Source: Archivesica marissinica (Eukaryota > Mollusca > Bivalvia > Venerida > Vesicomyidae). From it: a stretch of 64,000 nt of DNA. The DNA lies in contig CM026401.1 in NCBI GenBank assembly GCA_014843695.1, forward strand, positions 46,823,477 to 46,887,476, written 5' to 3'. Shown here piece by piece: positions 54,401-63,400 of this stretch (position 1 is its first letter; every line of letters begins with the position of its first letter). The notes beneath the pieces are model-generated. The model was given only the letters and a program-made list of their open reading frames with translations, made no database searches and was not told the DNA's origin. Made by a program: the position numbers and the translations under genes.

Positions 54401-57400
54401 AGATGTTACTTTGGAAATGTTATTGGTGATGTTTATTGTCAAGCAGATATTTTCAGATGGCAATACTTGTTTATACATTTTCCCCCTTCGGGCCCCAACA
54501 AAGGGGAACCCCATTTATTTGCTCCATCCAGTGACTAATAGGGGTCAGAGCACACCCACTAGTAGCCTTACATGCTTCATATAAAGTTATCAACATACTA
54601 TGTATGAAAGGTATAGTTATTATGGTTCATCAATGTTCTGACATTTATATATTGATAACATATATATAGTCTACATCTGTTATGTCAAAGTCGGTTATGC
54701 CGAATTATCCGGTTATCTCGAAGTCGGATTAAAGTCCCGTTTCAGTCAACCTTCGGTTATGTCGAAGAATGTTGTTCGGTCCGACATAATTCGACATAAC
54801 GGATGTAGACTGTATAATAATTATATTATATATAATTGTTTATACTTGCCACAATATCAGTAATTATAAATTCGTCATAGTTCTTAAATATGTCGACTGC
54901 ACGGATTTGTAATGACGTCTTGTAACCATTATTGGGATCTCCCGCTTTCAGCATCATATTAAACGTTCGATCTCCTACAAAGTAAATGCTAAATATGTAT
55001 TCGTATGTACCTGGATCTATCTCCACAAATGAGAGCCAGAGAGCCGCAATATGACCTAAGCTGTTGGCGCGACTTTAAACCCACAACACAAACGAAGCGA
55101 ATGCATCTATTACCGGGGTAACATGTGAATGGTGCCCAGTAAAGCAAGATTACTAATACGATTAAAAGGCGTTACCAATGACAACAACTAGTGGGTCTTT
55201 GAATATCATTAAATAAGCGGAAAAACAGAGCTCATTGCATGATATTGAAAAGAACGATGAATCCACTGCAGACACATTGCATGTGTTTTACGTTTATTAA
55301 TCGTCGCTACCGGTTGCCCATATGAGCGACGCCTCCTGAAGAGATTAGTAATTTTATATTTTACCAGTGGTAACACGCTGGACTGATAATCCAGGGATCG
55401 CAGGTTCGATCCCTCGTCTGACCCTAATACAATTAACAGTCTTTCAGATGGGACGTTAAACCGAGGTCTCATGTCGGTGCTTTACACCGTGCACGTAAAA
55501 GAACCAGAGGAGACTCTGTAATGGGTCTCTGTCTGTATCATTGCACTATCCTCCAAAATCTAAAATGACTAATTTCGGTAGGAGGCGTCGCTCATATGGG
55601 TAACCGGTAGCGACGATCAATAAACGTAAAAAAAACAAACACACACACACACCACTCTTTCAAGACATATATCTGTTCGTGCTTAGTTGTACAGTATGGT
55701 AAGCAAGATCGATGAAAAGTAGTTATTAATTTGCAATAAACCGGAATTAAGCAGCCGTCTGTGCTAAGCAGCCACTTTCTGCGAGTCCCTTATGTCAGGT
55801 TTGAACTGTATATCTTATATACATACGTGATTCTATGACTGGTTCATCATATACCACTGCTCCTGTCGTATGCTGCCTCACAACGAACGATAGTAGGGGA
55901 TTAGCGTCTGCCTCCGGGTCCCTTACTTTCCTATTGTCATTTCCCAGCCATGTCATACAAGTAACTGATAGCCATTCTTTTGCAGAAATGACTGAAAATA
56001 TGTGTTTGTATGTAGCGTCAAAAGTAAGAAATACTCACTGAAAGAGACTGGCGTCAAAACGTTAGAATGATATAGAATACCATTGACTTTCAAATCGTAG
56101 TCAATTTGTATAAAATCGCATTCGAAAATTGGACATTGTGTGAATTTTAATTAATTTAAGACTGAGATATTGAGAACTATAACACAATTTCATGAACTCC
56201 TGAACATATACTGGTGAACTATTAACGTGGAAGTCGTGATAGCCCTGTGATCTCTCTCTTTATAGAGATATAGTTAATTGCTACAAGGAATATATATATA
56301 TATATCTACGTTATGGAGAACAGACATTTCTATTTCCATACCCGTATCCATGGCAGCGTTGCAGTCATCGTCATCAGTGATATAGTTCACTGCTACATGG
56401 AATATATATATCTACGTTATGGAGAACAAACATTTATATTTCCATACCCGTATCCATGGCAGCGCTGCAGTCATCGTCATCAGTGATATAGTTCACTGCT
56501 ACATGGAATATATATATCTACGTTATGGAGAACAGACATTTCTATTTCCATACCCGTATCCATGGCAGCGCTGCAATCATCGTCATCAGTGATATAGTTC
56601 ACTGCTACATGGAATATATGTATCTACGTTATGGAGAACAGACATTTCTATTTCCATACCCGTATACATGACAGCGTTGCAGTCATCTTCACCAGGGATA
56701 CAGTTAACTGCTACAAGGAATATATATATATATATCTACGTTATGGAGAACAGACATTTCTATTTCCATACCCGTATACATGACAGCGTTGCAGTCATCG
56801 TCATCAGTGATATAGTTCACTGCTACATGTAATATATATATATATATATCTACGTTATGGAGAACAAACATTTCTATTTCCATACCCGTATCCATGGCAG
56901 CGTTGCAGTCACCATCATAAGGGATACAGTTCACTGCTACATGGAATATATGTATCTACGTTATGGAGAACAGACATTTCTATTTCCATACCCGTATCCA
57001 TGGCAGCGCTGCAGTCATCTTCACCAGGGCTATAGTTCACTGCTACATGGAATATATGTATCTACGTTATGGAGAACACACATTTCTATTTCCATACCCG
57101 TATCCATGGCAGCGTTGCAGTCATCTTCACCAGGGATACAGTTAACTGCTACAAGTAATATGTGTATCTACGTTATTGAGAACACACATTTCTATTTCCA
57201 TACCCGTATCCATGGCAGCGTTGCAGTCACCATCATAAGGGATAAAGTTCACGGTTCGAACAATATCCGCCTGTGACGTAGTGTATTCGGGAACAGAAAC
57301 TTGTACAATGATTCGGTAAGTATAACCTTGGTTCACGGAGGACTTGGGTATTATGATCGTAGACTGGTTGTACCCTAAAATGAGAATCATCCACAGACTA

Positions 57401-60400
57401 CACATGAATACAGTTTGATTGTGTAATATAATAATTATTTACATGTTAATTAATCTATGCAATTAGAATTAATAATATTGTTTCTAATTATGCTTTGAGT
57501 CATTAATTTCAGTGAGTTAATTAGCATATGTTCTATACTATAGTAGCGCAATATGTTAATTAGCATATATTCTATACTATAGTAGTGCAATATGTTAATT
57601 AGCATATATTCTATACCATAGTAGTGCAATATGTTAATTAGCATATGTCCTATACTATAGTAGTGCAATATGTGAATTGGCATATGTTCTATACTATAGT
57701 AGTGCAATATGTTAATTAGCATATGGTCTATACTATAGTAGCGCAATATGTTAATTAGCATATGTTCTATACTACAGTAGTGCAATATGTTAATTATCAT
57801 ATGTTCTATACAATAGTAGTGCAATATGTTCATTAGCATATGTTCTATACTATAGTAGTGCAATATGTTAATTAGCATATGTCCTATACTATAGTAGTGC
57901 AATATGTTAATTAGCATATGTCCTATACTATAGTAGTGCAATATGTGAATTAGCATATGTCCTATACTATAGTAGTGCAATATGTTAATTAGCATATGTC
58001 CTATACTATAGTAGTGCAATATGTTAATTAGCATATGTTCTATACTATAGTAGTGCAATATGTTAATTAGCATATATTCTATACAATAGTAGTGCAATAT
58101 GTTAATTAGCATATGTTCTATAGTATAGTAGTGCAATATGTTAATTAGCATATGTCCTATACTATAGTAGTGCAATATGTTAATTAGCATATGTTCTATA
58201 CTATAGTAGTTCAATATGTTAATTAGCGTATGTTCTATACTATGGTAGTGCAATATGTTAATTAGCATATGGTCTATACTATAGTAGTGCAATATGTTAA
58301 TTAGCATATGTTCTATACAATAGTAGTGCAATATGTTAATTAACATATGTTCTATAATATAGTAGTGCAATATGTTAATTAGCATATGTCCTATACTATA
58401 GTAGTGTACTATGTTAATTAGCATATATTCTATACTATAGTAGTGCAATATGTTAATTAGTATATGTTCTATACTATAGTAGTGCAATATGTTAATTAGC
58501 ATATATTCTATACTATAGTAGTGCAATATGTTAATTAGCATATGTTCTATACTATAGTAGTGCAATATGTTAATTAGCATATATTCTATACAATAGTAGT
58601 GCAATATGTTAATTAGCATATGTTCTATACTATAGTAGTGCAATATGTTAATTAGCATATGTTCTATACTATAGTAGTGCAATATGTTAATTAGTATATG
58701 TTCTATACTATAGTAGTGCAATATGTTAATTAGCATATATTCTATACAATAGTAGTGCAATATGTTAATTAGCATATGTTCTATACAATAGTAGTGCAAT
58801 ATGTTAATTAGCATATGTTCTATACTATAGTAGTGCAATATGTTAATTAGTATATGTTCTATACTATAGTAGTTCAATATGTTAATTAGCATATGGTCTA
58901 TACTATAGTAGTTCAATATGTTAATTAGCATATGTCCTATACTATAGTAGTGCAATATGTTAATTAGCATATGGTCTATGCTATAGTAGTTCAATATGTT
59001 AATTAGCATATGGTCTATACGATAGTAGTGCAATATGTTAATTAGCATATGTTCTATACTATAGTAGTGCAATATGTTAATTAGCATATGTTCTATACAA
59101 TAGTAGTGCAATATGTTAATTAGCATATGTTCTATAATATAGTAGTGCAATATGTTAATTAGCATATAGTATATACAATAGTAGTGCAATATGTTAATTA
59201 GCATATGTTCTATAATATAGTAGTGCAATATGTTAATTAGCATATGTCCTATACTATAGTAGTGCAATATGTTAATTAGCATATGGTCTATACTATAGTA
59301 GTGTAATATGTTAATTAGCATATGTCCTATACTATAGTAGTGCAATATGTTAATTAGCGTATGTTCTATACTATAGTAGTGCAATATGTTAATTAGCGTA
59401 TGTTCTATACAATAGTAGTGCAATATGTTAATTAGCATATGTTCTATACTATAGTAGTGCAATATGTTAATTAGCGTATGTTCTATACTATAGTAGTGCA
59501 ATATGTTAATTAGCATATGTCCTATACTATAGTAGTGCAATATGTTAATTAGCGTATGTTCTATACTATAGTAGTGCAATATGTTAATTAGCGTATGTTC
59601 TATACTATAGTAGTGTAATATGTTATAGATGACTGATGAGTCTCAGACCAATGTGGCATACATGTACATATAAATAAATATGGCGACAGCAAATCACTAT
59701 GTCAATATATATAATTAAGTATGTAACACTAAAGCAAATATTTATATGTGATAATATGTGATAAGAAGAAGAATGCTTTAATAACATATGCATGCCATGT
59801 TAACTTATTTTAAAATGCTTTTATTTTTATAACACACCAAACATCTTTTATGCAATTATTAAGAATGTATTAAGTTAATATTAAATTTATTAGTAATATA
59901 TAAGTGTGTGTTTTTCGTTTATTTATCGTCGCTACCGGTTGCCCATATGAGCGACGCCTCCTGAAGAGATTATATATTTTAGATGTTGGAGGATAGTGCA
60001 TGATACAGACAGAGACCAATTCCAGAGTCTCCTCTGGTTCTTTTACGTGCACGGTGTAAAGAACCGACACGAGACATCGGTTTAACGTCCCATCTGAAAG
60101 ACTGTTTATTTGTCAGACGCGGGATCGAACCTGCGATCCCTGTATTACCAGTCTAGTGTTTTACAACTGGGCTACAGATCCGTCTGCATTAGATTTTGGT
60201 CACCAACATATTTATATATTTACGCTGGTACTGAATAGAACTGAGTTTCAGTATCCAATCCATTGCCGCTGAAGTACTATTGACTATCCGTCTGTATATA
60301 ATATATAAATTTAAAAACATTATTATATAAATTAATTAAATATTCTGAAAACTAAAACAGATAACCAATGACTATAGATGACTGATGTATAGATACAAAG

Positions 60401-63400
60401 TCGCTTGTAACTCTGAATTGAGTGACAATGTACTTTTAATATGTAAACTACACTCAGCCAAATTCCTATTCGGTCACCGGGTGTTTTATAATAGTTGGAC
60501 CAATTAATAATCATACAATATTGTCTATTAGTGCATTTTAATCCCGAATGATTATATATCGGTTCCTTGTTTAACGATATATAATACAATGTAGCAAATA
60601 AGATTATATTTATAATATAATAATATTTATATTATTATTATTATAGCGTTATTAGATTGTAAAACACAAGGTGACCGATTAGGAATTGTGTTGCGTATAT
60701 ATTTCGTGTTTGTTATATGCTGTTTAGTTTAATCATATTTTATTGAATTTATCATACATGTACAGTAGCAGCAATACGTAATACAACATTAAGTAATAAC
60801 AAGTACAAAGCATGATAAAATAAGAGGGTTGGACCACAAGTTTTTCCAACATTAGTTAAACGGCCCGTCCCTAACGTCAGAATAATGTTTGATTAAACTA
60901 AATGACGGTTTTTATTGTAAATAATTACAAGATAATGATTTTAAAAAATCCTGATTTGAAAAAAAAAATTGAAAATAAAAAACTAAAAAAAAACTTGAGA
61001 CTTCATCCCCCAAACCCAACCGCTGCTACCCCATGCCACCCAAGATAATGATGTACATGAGCCTCTCTCGATAAATATTTTATTGTACAATATGTGATAT
61101 ATAGGTGGGGTTATATGTACATTGATGAGACTGAAATAAAGAATAGAATATTCTAACATATCGTGATATTTTGTTTCTATAAACAAGGAACAAATCTACG
61201 ATTAACGGACGGTGGTGCTAGGCACGTATAATTAACCATCTTGGAACGCTCGCAAATATGGCTCGTCGGAGGCAACGTAATGGCAGTTTTCTGAAATAAC
61301 CATTTTCATTTTGGAGTTGAAGACTTGTTTCATGGAATCACTGTATGACCAAATACCTGTTTCAGTGAATAATTCTGCTGTCACAAATGCTGTACCATTC
61401 CATACCATTACCCTCCACAAATATTCAGCATTTAACGTATTTATACTATCGGGTAGCGTGACTTCCAAGATAATCTGGTCATATGTAAATAGTTTATCCA
61501 CACCGTCCAGGCATTTATACAAACACCTGAAATAGTTTAAAACCTCGCTTGCAAACATATCCAATAATCCTCTTATTACCTCCATATACACGAAGAGCAC
61601 AAGTGAACATACATAATATACAATTACACGTTTTACATGGACACATATAAACATACATATATACAAAGTAGTACAAGTTTACAATAAGGGTCATAAGAAC
61701 TGACATAACCATGTAGCTATTAATGAGTGTATACCGATCATCATAACGTGCCGAAACGAAATGCAAGGGAAAGAGATGATGGTAGCGCACACAAAAGCTG
61801 ATACAGTGTTTATAACCGGAACACCATTCTTCAATAGAGAAACTTGTTCGTACCTCCACACCGTGCACGTCGGGAACAAGGCACAGCTCACAGCAGGAAA
61901 TTGGATCACCTGTTCCGAAGTGACCAATCCACGCCGCTGACGCATACAGACGAGGACCCGCGTGGACTCGTTGTGAGTGTCTTACACTTACCTAGATCAA
62001 CGACAGCTAACACAGATCAACGACAGCTAACACTGGGGCGTTGAAGAGGCGACGATTGACTGGGTAGGAGAAGACGACAGTCGTTTCGCGTGGATGGCGC
62101 ACTCGTCGCCTCGAACTCTTTTATCTGTCTCCAATCTCAGGCGAGCTGTTGGAGACGGAGGGATGCGACCTCGACCCCGGATGCGTCAACGGGGTGGACA
62201 ACGACGGAACAACAGAACCATTGTGCTGCTGTGAGCCGACTAATCGTGGAGGATGTGGCCCTAAAAAGGATCGCACACAGACCAGGACGTGTCACCCTGG
62301 CACAGAAAGAAGGAAGGAGCCATCTGAGGATGTCACCATAAGCATCACAGAGAATAATCATCTTAGAACGCTCGCCCATATGGTTTACCGGTGGCGAGGA
62401 TAAATAAACGTACATCATCATCAGTAGAGAAAACGGTTCAGGTACCTAAAAGCAACACAATAGTATGTAAAAAGAAGCAAACATGTTTAGATTACTGATT
62501 TACCACAACCTTAAGTTTGGAGCATTTGCCAGAATGCCCTAAAACACATTATCATAAGTGTTTCGCTTGCGGTGTCTGGAAGTTCATGTGTCTCCAGTCC
62601 TGCAAGCATATCATATATCTGTGTCTCGGGTGGACAAATGTAATAATTTTGCTTTCTATGTTTTGGAGGGTCTAAAGTAATAGCATACATTGTAGCTTAG
62701 GTAATGTCCATGGCGATTCCCCAGCTACTGGTAGAGGAAGACAATGTGTGTTCTTCCCAGACATTACAGACACGGCTCCACTGACCACCCACACACGATT
62801 TGGATAGATACTACTTTGTATATCTTGCCCGCGGACCATTTAGAGCTCCAATCCAGGTCCCGAACCGCCATTTTATACACTTTATATTTTAGACGATAAC
62901 TATATAATACTAATTTTGAAAAACGTATTCAGTAGTCCGCCTCCCGTTTTTATATATAACAGAAATATCATGTTAAATATTTTGCTACTTACTCTATGTT
63001 CAACGGCAATGCATTTTCTACAAACTTGATGACTTGAAATGTAGATGAAGTAGCGGTTCCCTGTGATAGCGTAAAGATTGCTACGCCATGTGTATCAGCT
63101 GGAAACACTTTATTCACTTCAAGAATGTATTCAGTCCCACTCTGAATAGAATATGCGGTGGATGTGGACGCGACTGGGGCGGTGTTCTGTGGGAATTCTT
63201 CCATGTAGTATTGAAGTTCCTGATCTGTCAAAGGACTTTCGATGTGCACAAACGTCCAAGTTGCAATTAAAGTAGTAACTGCAACAGCTAGCGCTGGATC
63301 GTGTGAATATGTAGCATTTATATAGAGAAGTTCGCCGACAGGTGAATACAGAAAGTCAGAACCCGCAATATGAGCTACAAGGGTCGGTAAAATAAGATGC

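Noticed and set aside
57450..59579. 709-codon minus-strand open frame
   Set aside because: Entirely a 39-bp minisatellite divisible by 3; no exon boundaries or domain.
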